Part shown: piece after piece, positions 46,763-56,476 of the stretch
How the letters are laid out: the number at the start of each line of letters is the position of its first letter
How positions within the stretch are numbered: position 1 is the first letter of the stretch
NCBI RefSeq assembly: GCF_002902965.1
Contig: NZ_CP026107.1
Location: forward strand, 682,001-746,000
Length of the DNA stretch: 64,000 nucleotides
Direction of reading: 5' to 3'
Source of the DNA: Paraburkholderia hospita
GTDB lineage: Bacteria; Pseudomonadota; Gammaproteobacteria; Burkholderiales; Burkholderiaceae
Position numbers and translations under genes: made by a program
Notes under the pieces: generated by a model
The model's input: only the letters and a program-made list of their open reading frames with translations
What the model was told of the DNA's origin: nothing
Databases searched by the model: none

Positions 46763-47862
46763 CGAGCCCGAAGCACATCGCGACACCCATCCTCGAAGCG
46801 AGCGCGCTGACCAAACGCTTCGGCGGCGAGCGGCAGATGTTCGCGCGCACGCCGACCGTGCATGCCGTCAACGAAGTGTCGTTCGCCGTGCAGACGGGCG
46901 AGACGTTTGCGATCGTCGGCGAATCGGGATGCGGCAAGTCGACGCTCGGCCGTCTGCTGCTGCGCCTGATCGACGCGACGCAGGGCCGCGTGCTCTATCA
47001 GGGCGAAGACATCACGCACTGGCAAGGCGCGAAGCTGCGCCGCTTGCGCCGCGAGATGCAGATCATTTTTCAGGACCCGTTCGCGTCGCTGAATCCTGGC
47101 ATGACGATCGGGCAGATCATCGGCGAGCCGGTGGCGTTTCATGGTCTCGTTCGCAATGCGTCTGAGCGCCGCGAGCGCGTCGCGCAACTGTTGACCAAAG
47201 TCGGCCTGCAGCCCGCGTATGCGGAGCGCTATCCGCATGAGTTTTCCGGCGGGCAGCGGCAGCGCATCGGCATTGCGCGCGCGCTGGCGGGCGAGCCGAA
47301 GCTGATTGTCGGCGACGAGCCGGTTTCGGCGCTCGATGTGTCCGTGCAGGCGCAGGTTATCAATCTGCTCGAATCGCTGAAGGCGGAACTCGGCCTCACG
47401 CTTGTCATGGTCGCGCACGATCTCGCCGTGATCCGGCACATGAGCGACCGCGTCGCCGTGATGTATCTGGGCGAAATCGTCGAACTGGCGCAGGTCGACG
47501 AACTGTTCGACGCGCCGCTGCATCCGTACACGCAGGCGCTGTTGCGCGCGATTCCCGCCAGCAGCCCGCATGAGCGGCGCACGAAGCCCGCCTTGCAAGG
47601 CGATCTGCCGAGCCCGACCGCGCCGCCGCCGGGCTGCCGTTTTCATACGCGCTGTCCGCATGCGAAGCCGCGCTGTTCGCAGGAGCGTCCGCTTGCCGAA
47701 ACGCTACCGGGCGGGCGGCAGGTCGCCTGTCATTTCTGGCGCGACGTGCAGAACGCGGGCGGCGGCGCGCCGCTCGCCGCGAGCGTCAGCACGAAGCTGA
47801 ACGAGCGCCTTGCGATCTACCGCGAGAAGCAGGCAGCGCTGACAGCGAACGCGAACCCATAG
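46759..47862 (+). CDS. Peptide-type ABC importer ATPase 2 (DppF/OppF-like)
   Basis: The protein has 367 residues. Walker [10 protein letters not shown]-loop [13 protein letters not shown], signature FSGGQRQR, Walker [13 protein letters not shown] and H-loop MVAHDLA are intact, and the C-terminal [14 protein letters not shown] cysteine cluster is present. Its ATG overlaps the stop of ATPase 1 (ATGA). A long frame in another register (45865-47862) runs into it, but the true start is here. It forms a heterodimer with ATPase 1. Confidence 0.9.
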
Positions 47863-47906
47863 CACAACCTCTGATGGCAACCCGAACTGCAACAAGGACA
47901 TAACGC

Positions 47907-49403
47907 ATGCGAAGAATGTTGATTGCCGCCGCGCTCGCAATGGGCGCCTCCGCCGCGATGGCCCAGAGCACCATCCGCATTGGCTTGCAGGACGATATCG
48001 GCTCGCTCGATCCGGCGCGCAGCGTGCAGTTCGTCGACCGTATCGTGTTCGCATCGCTGTGCAATTCGCTCGTCGACGTGTCGCCCGACCTGAAGATCGT
48101 GCCGATGCTCGCCACGTCGTGGACGACGAGTCCCGACGGCAAGACCCTGACCTTCAAGCTGCGGCAGGGCGTGAAGTTCCAGAACGACGAGCCGTTCAAT
48201 GCGGCCGCCGTGAAGGCGAATCTCGACCGCTATAGCAGTCTGCCGACCAGCAACCGCAAGAGCGAGCTGTCGTCGATCGATCACGTCGATGTCGTGGACG
48301 ACAGCACCGTGAAGATCGTGCTGAAGCAGCCGGACGCGGCGCTGCTAGCAACCCTGTCCGACCGCGCCGGCATGATGCTCGCGCCGAAGACGCTCGCCGA
48401 TGCCGCTGGCGTCGGCTCGCATCCTGTGTGCTCGGGTCCGTACAAATTTGTGCAGCGCGTGCAGAACGATCGCGTCGTGCTGGAGAAGTTCACGGGCTAC
48501 TGGGACGCGGACAAGTACCCGATCCAACGCGTCGTGTTCCAGCCGATTCCCGACAGCACCGTGCGTCTGGCGAACCTGCGTTCGGGCTCGCTCGACATGC
48601 TGGAGCGTCTCGCACCTTCCGATGTCGCATCCGTAAAGGGCGACGCGAACGTGCAGTTCAAGCCGGTCACGGGCCTCGGCTTCTACTACGTGACCTTCAA
48701 CATCAACAACGGGCCGCGCGGCAACAATCCGCTGAAGGACAAACGCGTGCGCCAGGCGTTCGAGCTGTCGATTGATCGCGAGGCCATCGATCAGGTGATC
48801 GGCGCGGGCATTTTCTCGCCGGCCAACCAGGGCATTCCGAAGTCGAGCCCGTACTACAACGCGTCGCTGCCGACCACGAAGCGCGACGTCGCCAAGGCGA
48901 AGGCGTTGCTGAAAGCGGCAGGGCAAGAGCATCCGACCGTCGAGTTCGCGTATCCGAACAACACGGTCGCGAGCCAGATCACGCAGATGCTTCAGGCCAT
49001 GCTGAGCGAGTCCGGCATCACGCTGAAGCTGCGCCCGAGCGATTACGCGACCGAGCTGAACGCCGGACACAGCGGCGATTTCGAGGCGATGTACACGGGC
49101 TGGTCGGGCCGCGTCGACCCGGACGGCAACCTGCATCAGTTCAATACCTGCGCGGGCAACCTGAACTACGCGCATTACTGCAACCAGCAGGTCGACTCGC
49201 TGCTCGATAACGCGCGCACTCGGCTCACCTCGGCCGAGCGCAAGACGGACTACGACGCCGCCGGCAAGATCCTCGCCGACGACGACCCGATCGTCTATCT
49301 GTACGCGCAACCGTGGCCGTTCGTGCTGTCGAAGAAGGTGCAGGGCTTCACGCCTTCCGCCGACGGTCTGGTGCGCCTGCGCGGCGTGTCGGTGAAGGGC
49401 TGA
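47907..49403 (+). CDS. Periplasmic peptide/glutathione-type binding protein (SBP family 5)
   Basis: The protein has 498 residues. Signal peptide (MLIAAALAMGASAAMA, cleavage before QS). The domain I/II pattern of SBP_bac_5 proteins is clear (IGLQDDIGSLDPARSVQF, TLTFKLRQGVKFQND, DKRVRQAFELSIDREAI). No lipobox, so it is a free periplasmic receptor. Together with the GGT-like enzyme at the operon end, a gamma-glutamyl peptide or glutathione-type ligand is plausible, although the family also binds dipeptides and other molecules. Confidence 0.9.
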   Translation: MRRMLIAAALAMGASAAMAQSTIRIGLQDDIGSLDPARSVQFVDRIVFASLCNSLVDVSPDLKIVPMLATSWTTSPDGKTLTFKLRQGVKFQNDEPFNAAAVKANLDRYSSLPTSNRKSELSSIDHVDVVDDSTVKIVLKQPDAALLATLSDRAGMMLAPKTLADAAGVGSHPVCSGPYKFVQRVQNDRVVLEKFTGYWDADKYPIQRVVFQPIPDSTVRLANLRSGSLDMLERLAPSDVASVKGDANVQFKPVTGLGFYYVTFNINNGPRGNNPLKDKRVRQAFELSIDREAIDQVIGAGIFSPANQGIPKSSPYYNASLPTTKRDVAKAKALLKAAGQEHPTVEFAYPNNTVASQITQMLQAMLSESGITLKLRPSDYATELNAGHSGDFEAMYTGWSGRVDPDGNLHQFNTCAGNLNYAHYCNQQVDSLLDNARTRLTSAERKTDYDAAGKILADDDPIVYLYAQPWPFVLSKKVQGFTPSADGLVRLRGVSVKG

Positions 49404-49408
49404 GCGTC

Positions 49409-50353
49409 ATGCTGCGGATCATCGCGAATCGCATGCTGGTGGCCGTGCCGACGCTGATCCTGGTGTCGGTGTTGATCTTCGGCCTGCAAAAGCTGTTGCC
49501 GGGCGACCCGGTGCTGGCGATGGCGGGCGAAGATCAGGACGCGCAGGTCATCGCGACACTGCGCGTCAAGTATCACCTCGATCAGCCCGTGCCGACGCAG
49601 TACGCGCTGTGGGTGCGTGACGTCGCGCACGGCGACCTGGGTTCGTCGCTGCGCACGGACGTGCCCGTGCGCTCGCTGATCGCGCAGAAGCTGCCCGTCA
49701 CGCTCCAACTCGCGGTAATGGCGATGATCCTCGCAATCGGCATCGGCATCCCGGCCGGCGTGATTTCGGCGGCGAGCCGCGGCGGGCCGCTCGATTACGC
49801 GGCGAACATTTTCGCGCTGTCGGGCATGTCGATACCGAATTTCTGGCTCGGCATCATGCTGATTTTCATTGTCTCGGTGCGCTGGCATCTGCTGCCGTCG
49901 TCGGGCTATGTGTCGCCGGGCGAGGACTTCTGGCTCAGCATCAAGACGATGCTGATGCCCGCGTTCGTATTGGGCGCGGCGCTCGGCGCGCAACTGATGC
50001 GCCACACGCGCAGCGCGATGCTCGGCGTGCTGCGTACGGACTACATCCGCACCGCACGCGCGAAGGGCCTGTTGCGTGGCGCCGTGGTCGTCAAGCACGC
50101 GTTTCGCAATGCGTTGATCCCCATCGTCACCGTGCTCGCGCTGCTGTTCGGCGAACTGCTCGCGGGTGCCGTGCTGACGGAGCAGGTGTTCACGATTCCC
50201 GGCTTCGGCAAGCTGGTCGTTGATGCCGTGTTCAATCGCGATTACCCCGTCGTGCAAGGTGTCGTGCTCGTCACGGCGCTGGCGTTCATCGTCGTGAATC
50301 TGTGCGCCGACGTGCTGTATATCCTGCTCAATCCCCGACTGAGGCGCAGTTGA
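49409..50353 (+). CDS. ABC importer permease 1 (DppB-like)
   Basis: The protein has 314 residues. Six TM segments with the first followed by a large periplasmic loop (LPGDPVLAMAGEDQDAQV), as in DppB/GsiC. The EAA-type cytoplasmic loop reads DYIRTARAKGLLRG and contacts the ATPases. The start at ATG 49409 lies 5 bp after the previous stop. It shares 1 nt with the next gene. Confidence 0.9.
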   Translation: MLRIIANRMLVAVPTLILVSVLIFGLQKLLPGDPVLAMAGEDQDAQVIATLRVKYHLDQPVPTQYALWVRDVAHGDLGSSLRTDVPVRSLIAQKLPVTLQLAVMAMILAIGIGIPAGVISAASRGGPLDYAANIFALSGMSIPNFWLGIMLIFIVSVRWHLLPSSGYVSPGEDFWLSIKTMLMPAFVLGAALGAQLMRHTRSAMLGVLRTDYIRTARAKGLLRGAVVVKHAFRNALIPIVTVLALLFGELLAGAVLTEQVFTIPGFGKLVVDAVFNRDYPVVQGVVLVTALAFIVVNLCADVLYILLNPRLRRS

Positions 50354-51231
50354 TGGCTACTTCAATCGATGCACGTTCCGCAGCGGCAACGCTGCCGCGC
50401 CGCAAGCGCCGCGGGCTCGTGCGCTTCATGCGCAACAAGGCGGCCGTGTTCGGCGCAATCCTCGTCGCGCTGATCGTCGTGATGGCCGTGTTCGCGCCGT
50501 GGCTCACGCAGTACGACCCGGTGCAGGCGAGCTTCATGACCGTGCGCCAGGCGCCGTCGGCGGCGCACTGGTTCGGCACCGACGAACTTGGCCGCGACGT
50601 GTTGAGCCGCCTGCTGTATGGCGCGCGCGCGTCGCTGCTGGCGGGCGTGGTTTCGGTCGGTATAGCAGTCGTGCTGGGCGTGCCGCTTGGGCTTCTCGCG
50701 GGCTACTTCGGCAAGCTCGTCGACGGCGTGATCTCGCGCATCGCCGACGCGCTGCTGTCCATTCCCTTCCTGATTCTCGCGATTGCGTTGAGCGCGTTTC
50801 TCGGGCCGAGCCTGACGAACGCGATGGCCGCGATCGGGATTTCGGCGATGCCGCGCTTCATCCGCCTCACGCGCGGCCAGGCGATCAGCGTGAAGGCCGA
50901 AGAGTACGTGGAAGGCGCGCGCGCGATCGGTCTCGATCACGCGCGCATCATTCTGCGTTACATTCTGCCGAACGTGCTGCCGCCCATCATCGTGCAGGCG
51001 AGCCTCACGGTGGCGAGCGCGATCATCGCCGAAGCGAGCCTGTCGTTCCTCGGGCTGGGGCAATTGCCGCCCTCGCCGTCGTGGGGATCGATGCTCAACA
51101 CCGCGAAGGACTTCGTCAGCCAGGCGCCGTGGATGTCAATCTTTCCCGGCATCGCGATCTTCCTGGCTGTGCTCGGCTTCAACCTGCTCGGCGACGGTCT
51201 GCGCGACGCGCTCGATCCGCGCGAGTCCTGA
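50353..51231 (+). CDS. ABC importer permease 2 (DppC-like)
   Basis: The protein has 292 residues. N-terminal TM, then the OppC-type segment HWFGTDELGRDVLSRLLYGAR, five further TM segments and the EAA loop EYVEGARAIGLDHARII. The ATG at 50353 overlaps the upstream stop (TGATG). Partner of permease 1. Confidence 0.9.
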   Translation: MATSIDARSAAATLPRRKRRGLVRFMRNKAAVFGAILVALIVVMAVFAPWLTQYDPVQASFMTVRQAPSAAHWFGTDELGRDVLSRLLYGARASLLAGVVSVGIAVVLGVPLGLLAGYFGKLVDGVISRIADALLSIPFLILAIALSAFLGPSLTNAMAAIGISAMPRFIRLTRGQAISVKAEEYVEGARAIGLDHARIILRYILPNVLPPIIVQASLTVASAIIAEASLSFLGLGQLPPSPSWGSMLNTAKDFVSQAPWMSIFPGIAIFLAVLGFNLLGDGLRDALDPRES

Positions 51232-51312
51232 TTCGAGTCTCTGATTCTTTACGCAGCGGCGTGGCTCAAGACGGCGCTGCGGTTGAACTGGCAAAACCCT
51301 AAGAGTGACAAC

Positions 51313-52950
51313 ATGACAAGCTTCAACTGGCAGAACCCGTATCCCACGCTGCGCATGCCCGTGTTTGCGCGCAACATCGTGTCGACTTCGCAGCCGCTTG
51401 CCGCGCAAGCCGGCTTGCGCATGCTGTGGAAAGGCGGCAATGCCGTCGATGCCGCGATCGCGGCGGCTGCGGCGATCACCGTCGTCGAGCCGGTGTCGAA
51501 CGGCCTGGGCAGCGATGCGTTCGCGCTCGTGTGGGACGGCAAAAAGCTGCATGGGCTGAACGCGTCGGGCGTCGCGCCCGCCGCGTGGAATGTCGATTAC
51601 TTCAAGCGCAAATACGGCGAGAACAACGGCGTCGCCACGCAGCCGGTGCGCGGCTGGGACACGGTGACGGTGCCGGGCGCGATCGCAGGCTGGGAAGCGC
51701 TGCACAAGAAGTTCGGCTCGCTGCCGTTCGCGGACCTGATGGAGCCCGCCATCGAGATCGCCGAGCGTGGCCACGCGGTGGCGAGCGTCGTCGCGCGCAA
51801 GTGGGCGGCCGCCGTGCCCGAGTTGAAGAACCAGCCGGGCTTCGCCGATGCCTTCATGCCGCACGGCCGCGCGCCCGAGGTCAGTGAACTGATCCGGATG
51901 CCGGGCCACGCGAAGACCCTGCGCCTGCTCGCGGAAAAAGGCCCGCGCGCTTATTACGAAGGCGAAATCGCCGAGCGTATCGCGGCGTTTGCGCGCGAAT
52001 ACGGCGGCGCGATGACATTCGACGACCTGCGCAACTATCAGCCCGAGTGGGTCGAGCCGATCGGCAAGGCGTATCGCGGCTACACGGTGCACGAGATTCC
52101 GCCGAACGGGCAGGGCATCGCCGCGTTGATCGCGCTCGGCATCCTCGAACAGTTCGACGTGGCGTCGCTGAAGCTCGACGGGATCGAATCGCAGCACTTG
52201 CAGATCGAAGCGATGAAGCTCGCCTTCGCGGATGTGTACCGCTATGTCGCCGATCCGCGTTCGATGGAAGTGACGCCCGAGCAGATGCTCGACGACGCCT
52301 ACCTGAAATCCCGCGCGAAGCTGATCGACCCGAAGCGCGCGACGCAGTTCGACTTCGGCATGCCGAAGTCGGGCGGCACGATCTATATGTCGGCGGCGGA
52401 CGAGCGCGGCATGATGGTCAGCTTCATCCAGTCGAACTACATGGGTTTTGGCTCCGGCTGCGTCGTGCCTGGCATGGGCATTTCGCTGCAAAACCGTGGC
52501 TGTGGCTTTTCGATGGACCCGAAGTCGCCGAACGTCGTCGAAGGCGGCAAGCGGCCGTTCCACACGATCATCCCGGCGTTCCTCACGCAGCAGGTGGATG
52601 GCCAGCAAGAAGCGGTGATGAGCTTCGGCGTGATGGGCGGCGACATGCAGCCGCAAGGCCATTTGCAGACTGTCGTGCGGATGCTCGACTACGGCCAGCA
52701 ACCGCAGGCCGCGTGCGACGCGCCGCGCTGGAAGGTCAACCGCGACTTCTCGATCGATATCGAGCACACGCTCGACCCGAGCACCGCGCGCGAGTTGGAA
52801 GGCCTCGGCCACACGATCAAGTCGATTGACGATCCGTATATGGATTTCGGCTCTGGCCAGTTCATCTGGAAGCTTGACCGCAACGAGCCGGATCGTGGCT
52901 ATGTCGCTGCGAGCGACAGCCGGCGCGACGGTCTCGCAGCGGGGTTCTGA
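51313..52950 (+). CDS. Gamma-glutamyltransferase-family enzyme
   Basis: The protein has 545 residues, an Ntn-hydrolase that matures by self-cleavage before a Thr. The expected nucleophile is T356 in SGGTIYMSAAD, followed by GMMVSFIQSNYMGFGSG, as in GGT-like acylases. There is no clear signal peptide, unlike the periplasmic E. coli GGT, so it probably acts in the cytoplasm on the imported substrate. It is the last gene of the ABC operon, 81 bp after the permease. True gamma-glutamyl specificity is not certain, since this branch includes acylases and uncharacterised hydrolases. The ATG at 51313 was chosen; a TTG at 51283 is in frame. Confidence 0.85.
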   Translation: MTSFNWQNPYPTLRMPVFARNIVSTSQPLAAQAGLRMLWKGGNAVDAAIAAAAAITVVEPVSNGLGSDAFALVWDGKKLHGLNASGVAPAAWNVDYFKRKYGENNGVATQPVRGWDTVTVPGAIAGWEALHKKFGSLPFADLMEPAIEIAERGHAVASVVARKWAAAVPELKNQPGFADAFMPHGRAPEVSELIRMPGHAKTLRLLAEKGPRAYYEGEIAERIAAFAREYGGAMTFDDLRNYQPEWVEPIGKAYRGYTVHEIPPNGQGIAALIALGILEQFDVASLKLDGIESQHLQIEAMKLAFADVYRYVADPRSMEVTPEQMLDDAYLKSRAKLIDPKRATQFDFGMPKSGGTIYMSAADERGMMVSFIQSNYMGFGSGCVVPGMGISLQNRGCGFSMDPKSPNVVEGGKRPFHTIIPAFLTQQVDGQQEAVMSFGVMGGDMQPQGHLQTVVRMLDYGQQPQAACDAPRWKVNRDFSIDIEHTLDPSTARELEGLGHTIKSIDDPYMDFGSGQFIWKLDRNEPDRGYVAASDSRRDGLAAGF

Positions 52951-52979
52951 GCGAGCGCTCGCAGCGTGCCGTGAAGCGT

Positions 52980-53021
52980 GGAACGACGGCAAAAGCGCGA
53001 GAGCGCCTTCGCCGCCGTTCC
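52980..53021. terminator. Hairpin between convergent genes
   Basis: GGAACGACGGC at 52980-52990 pairs with GCCGCCGTTCC at 53011-53021 (one G-U), with an inner AGCGC-GAGA-GCGC stem. It lies between the GGT-like gene and the convergent receiver gene. No T-run, so it may be a bidirectional barrier and not a strict intrinsic terminator. Confidence 0.5.
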
Positions 53022-53023
53022 GC

Positions 53024-53944
53024 TCAATCAGGCACCGTCCCTTCGCCGTCCTTGCGTTCAACGCGCCGTGCGGCTTTCTCCACGGCGAGCCAGTATTCGC
53101 GCATCGCGCCGATCCGTCTCTGGTCCGCATGCACCGACGCCATCGCATGCTTCACGCGCGCCTTGAGCACGGTGGGTTGCGCGTGATTCAGCACGCTGTC
53201 GGCGACGCCGTTCAGCAGCGCGCGTTCATAGTCGGCCTTGTCACTGGCCGCGCCGTCCGTCATCAACAGCACGGGCACGCCTTCGAGCCGCGGCTCTTTC
53301 TTCAACGCCGCGCATAGCTGTAAGCCGCTCGTGTCCGGCAATGCGGCGTCCACGAGGATCACGGTCGGCAGGCTGTGCAGCGCGCGTTCGAGACCTTGCG
53401 CGCCCGTCGTCGCCGACGTGCAGCGACCCAGATCGTGCAGCAGGTCCTGCAGGCGGTTCAACCGGCCCGGATCGCTGTCGACGACCAGAATGTTGTCCGG
53501 CAACGCGCCGAGCGTGGGCGGCAGGAACAGGCCGGCGCGAAAGCTCTCCGACTGGTTCAGGATTTTGAGCCGCCTGCGCAGTTGCGTCTCGACGCGCGCG
53601 CGCAATTGGGTTGCGTTCAGCGGCTTCGTCACGTAATCGGCTGCGCCGAGCCGGAACGCGTCGATTTCGAGCGCGGGCGCGTCGTGGCTCGTGACGAAGA
53701 TCACCGGGATTTTCGCGAGTTCGCTGTCGGCCTTCAGGATTTCGCAGAAGTCGAAGCCTGTCATGCCGGGCATGCTCGCGTCGAGCAGAATCAGGTCGGG
53801 CGTGGATTGCCGCGCAAGCAACAAGCCCATTTCGCCCGACAGCGCAAAGCGCCGCTCGCCGTAGTCGGAAAGCATATCGCTCATGATGCGCACGGTCGCG
53901 ACGTCGTCGTCGACGATCAGGAGCTTGAACTTGTACGCTGACAT
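53024..53944 (-). CDS. Tandem receiver-domain protein (REC-REC)
   Basis: The protein has 306 residues without an output domain. Receiver 1 (about 7-125) is complete: D14, acceptor D55 (LILLDASMPGMTG), T84 and K107 (YVTKPL). Receiver 2 (about 150-275) keeps an acceptor-like Asp (ILVDAALPDTSG), but the conserved Lys is Asn (ADSVLNHAQP), so its phosphorylation switch is likely altered. A short helical tail follows. Such proteins act as adaptors or phosphate sinks in phosphorelays. No kinase is adjacent; the hybrid kinase at 39.7 kb is a possible partner. Confidence 0.85.
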   Translation of the reverse strand: MSAYKFKLLIVDDDVATVRIMSDMLSDYGERRFALSGEMGLLLARQSTPDLILLDASMPGMTGFDFCEILKADSELAKIPVIFVTSHDAPALEIDAFRLGAADYVTKPLNATQLRARVETQLRRRLKILNQSESFRAGLFLPPTLGALPDNILVVDSDPGRLNRLQDLLHDLGRCTSATTGAQGLERALHSLPTVILVDAALPDTSGLQLCAALKKEPRLEGVPVLLMTDGAASDKADYERALLNGVADSVLNHAQPTVLKARVKHAMASVHADQRRIGAMREYWLAVEKAARRVERKDGEGTVPD

Positions 53945-54159
53945 GTGATGCGTAACGCCTCGGAATGAATGCCGAACGCGGCGTTCGTCGACGCCGCTTG
54001 CGATGCAGGGTACTACCGCTTGCCGAACTCAAGATTAGGCGGAGATGCATAAAACGGGCAATAGCGATTTCCCGGTAAGGTTGCGATTCCACAATGCGTC
54101 CAATCGACTCACGCAGTCATGTGACGCACGCATGTCAAGTGTTCGGATTTTTCCGGCGA

Positions 54160-55047
54160 TCACTTCATGCGTTTCGCGATCAGTGCCACGAAGTCTTCGG
54201 CGACGCGGGGCAAGGTGCGGCCACGCTTTTTGATCAGCGCGATGGGCCGCACGAACGAAGGATCGTCGATGGGCCTTGCGACCAGATCCCGTTCGGCCAG
54301 CACCTCGCGGGCCGTCGCCGGCAGGATCGTCACGCCGAGCCCGCCGCGCACCATCGCGACGGCCGTCATCATGTAGGTCGGCTCGCAGGCGATGTCGGGC
54401 GCGCAGCCGGCCTGCTCGAGCGCCGCATCGACGACGCTGCGAACGCTCGTGCCTTGCGCCGTCAGCACGAGCGGCGATGCGGCGACATCGCTGACCGACA
54501 CCCGGCGCTTGCGGGCCAGCGCGTGGTCTTTCGGGCACACCACCACGAGCCGGTCGGCGCCTTCGACGAGCACTTCGAGCGCTGCGTCGAAGGTATCGCC
54601 GCCCGTCAGCCCGATATCGGCCTCTTCATTGCGCACGAGCGCATTCACCGTGCTCGCGACGACGTCGCGAATCTGGAACTGCGCCTGCGGCACGCGCTTT
54701 CTGAACATCTGGATCAGATCGGGCAGTGCGCTCGCCGCGAACGTCGGCAGACAGGCGAGGCGCACGGTGCCGCTCGATCCCTCGCCGAGCGCGCGGGCGT
54801 CGCGCAGCACGCGTTCCATGTCGTCGAGCGAGCGCTGCAGGAGCGGCAGCAGCTCGCGGCCCGTCTGCGTGAGCGCGACCGAGCGGCTATTGCGGTCGAA
54901 CAGCCGCGCGCCGACGGTCTCTTCGAGCCGCCGTATCTGCACGGTGAGCGCCGGCTGTGACAGATGCAGCCGGACGGCGGCGCGCGTGAAATTGCCCGCG
55001 TTAGCGACCGTGACGAATGCGCGGATGTCGCGGAGATTCAGATCCAT
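54160..55047 (-). CDS. LysR-family regulator, divergent from the CitMHS operon
   Basis: The protein has 295 residues. Winged helix (IRAFVTVANAGNFTRAAVRLHLSQPALTVQIRRLEE) and effector-binding domain. Divergent from the CitMHS-AtuA operon with 100 bp between starts, so it is the likely activator of that operon, sensing its substrate or a product. Confidence 0.9.
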   Translation of the reverse strand: MDLNLRDIRAFVTVANAGNFTRAAVRLHLSQPALTVQIRRLEETVGARLFDRNSRSVALTQTGRELLPLLQRSLDDMERVLRDARALGEGSSGTVRLACLPTFAASALPDLIQMFRKRVPQAQFQIRDVVASTVNALVRNEEADIGLTGGDTFDAALEVLVEGADRLVVVCPKDHALARKRRVSVSDVAASPLVLTAQGTSVRSVVDAALEQAGCAPDIACEPTYMMTAVAMVRGGLGVTILPATAREVLAERDLVARPIDDPSFVRPIALIKKRGRTLPRVAEDFVALIAKRMK

Positions 55048-55052
55048 AACGG

Positions 55053-55073
55053 TTTGTGATTGCTGCGATCAAA
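55053..55073. promoter_or_regulatory. Candidate LysR operator before the CitMHS operon
   Basis: TTTGTGAT at 55053-55060 and GATCAAA at 55067-55073 form an imperfect dyad with T-N11-A character in the 100-bp divergent region. Supported only by symmetry and position. Confidence 0.35.
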
Positions 55074-55147
55074 TCATTTCAATTGTGTTATTGCTGCGCT
55101 GAACTTACGCTCGAAGCCATTAAAAGACAAGACTTGGAGACACGCAC

Positions 55148-56452
55148 ATGCTGCCTTTACTGGGGCTCGTCACTATCGCCGTATTGCTCGGCGCCATTCT
55201 CTCGAAGCGCATGTCGCCGCTCGTCGCGCTGATCATCGTGCCCATTGCGGCGTCGCTGATCGGCGGCTTCGGGCTGCAGACCAGCAAGTTCGTCGTCGAC
55301 GGGTTGAAGAACCTGGCGCCCGTGGTCGGCATGTTCGTGTTCGCGATCCTGTACTTCGGCACGATCACCGACGCTGGCACGCTCGATCCCATCATCGACC
55401 GGATTCTGCGGGCGGTCGGCACGCGGCCGACGCGCATCGTGATGGGCACGACGCTGCTCGCGCTGCTGATCCATCTGGATGGCTCGGGCGCCGTCTGCTT
55501 TCTCGTCACGATTCCGGCGATGCTGCCGCTCTACGAGCGCCTGCAGATGGACAAGCGTGTGCTGGCGGCGGCCGTGTCGCTGGCGGCGGGCATCAACTTC
55601 CTGCCGTGGACGGGGCCGATGATCCGCGCGTCCGCGTCACTGCATCTGCCCGTCTCGGCGCTGTTCAATCCGTTGATTCCCGTGCAGGCGATCGGCCTCG
55701 TATTCGTATTCGGCACGGCGTACTGGCTGGGGCGGCGCGAAGAAAAACGGCTCGGCGTGTCGGGCGCGGCTGGCGCGATTCCGATGCCTCAACGCGAACT
55801 CACGCCCGAGGAGCAGGCGCTGCGCCGCCCGCAGAACTTCTGGTTCAACATCGTGCTGACGGTGATCGTGCTCGGCACGATGGTCGTGATGGGCGAGAAG
55901 ATTCCGCCCGCGATCATGTTCATGGTCGGCCTGTGCATCGCGCTGATGGTCAACTATCCGAACGTCGACATGCAACGCAAGCGCATCGATGCCCACGCGC
56001 GCGCCGCGCTGATGATGGCGGGCATTCTGCTCGCGGCAGGCGTGTTCACCGGGGTCATGCAGGGCAGCGGCATGCTGAAGGCCATGGCGCAGTCGGCCGT
56101 CGGCTTCGTGCCGCCCGGCATGGCGGGTCACATTCCCGTCGTGCTCGGTCTGCTTTCGATGCCGCTCAGCATGCTGTTCGACCCCGATTCGTTCTACTTC
56201 GGCGTGCTGCCCGTGATCGCCGAAGTGGCGGGGCAGCTCGGCGTGCCGTCCGTGCAGGTCGGCCAGGCGGCGCTGCTCGGCCAGATGACGACGGGCTTTC
56301 CTGTCAGCCCGTTGACGCCCGCGACGTTCCTCGTGGTCGGCCTGTGCGGGATCGAACTCGCCGAGCATCAGAAGTTCACGTTCCCGCTGCTGTTCGGCGC
56401 GTCGATCGTGATGACGATTGCGTGCGTCGTGCTGGGTATTTTTTCGTTGTGA
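55148..56452 (+). CDS. CitMHS-family carboxylate:proton/cation symporter
   Basis: The protein has 434 residues with about 11-12 TM segments. LLGLVTIAVLLGAILSKRMSPL at the start, HLDGSGAVCFLVTIPAMLPLYERL and the late DPDSFYFGVLPVIAE segment are typical of the Mg-citrate/citrate transporter family (CitMHS). It imports citrate or a related hydroxy-polycarboxylate. TTGGAG precedes the ATG. It is the first gene of a three-gene operon; the substrate may be a different acid processed by the AtuA-like protein. Confidence 0.88.
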   Translation: MLPLLGLVTIAVLLGAILSKRMSPLVALIIVPIAASLIGGFGLQTSKFVVDGLKNLAPVVGMFVFAILYFGTITDAGTLDPIIDRILRAVGTRPTRIVMGTTLLALLIHLDGSGAVCFLVTIPAMLPLYERLQMDKRVLAAAVSLAAGINFLPWTGPMIRASASLHLPVSALFNPLIPVQAIGLVFVFGTAYWLGRREEKRLGVSGAAGAIPMPQRELTPEEQALRRPQNFWFNIVLTVIVLGTMVVMGEKIPPAIMFMVGLCIALMVNYPNVDMQRKRIDAHARAALMMAGILLAAGVFTGVMQGSGMLKAMAQSAVGFVPPGMAGHIPVVLGLLSMPLSMLFDPDSFYFGVLPVIAEVAGQLGVPSVQVGQAALLGQMTTGFPVSPLTPATFLVVGLCGIELAEHQKFTFPLLFGASIVMTIACVVLGIFSL

Positions 56453-56476
56453 GTTTTAGCAGAGGGTGGTGCGGCA

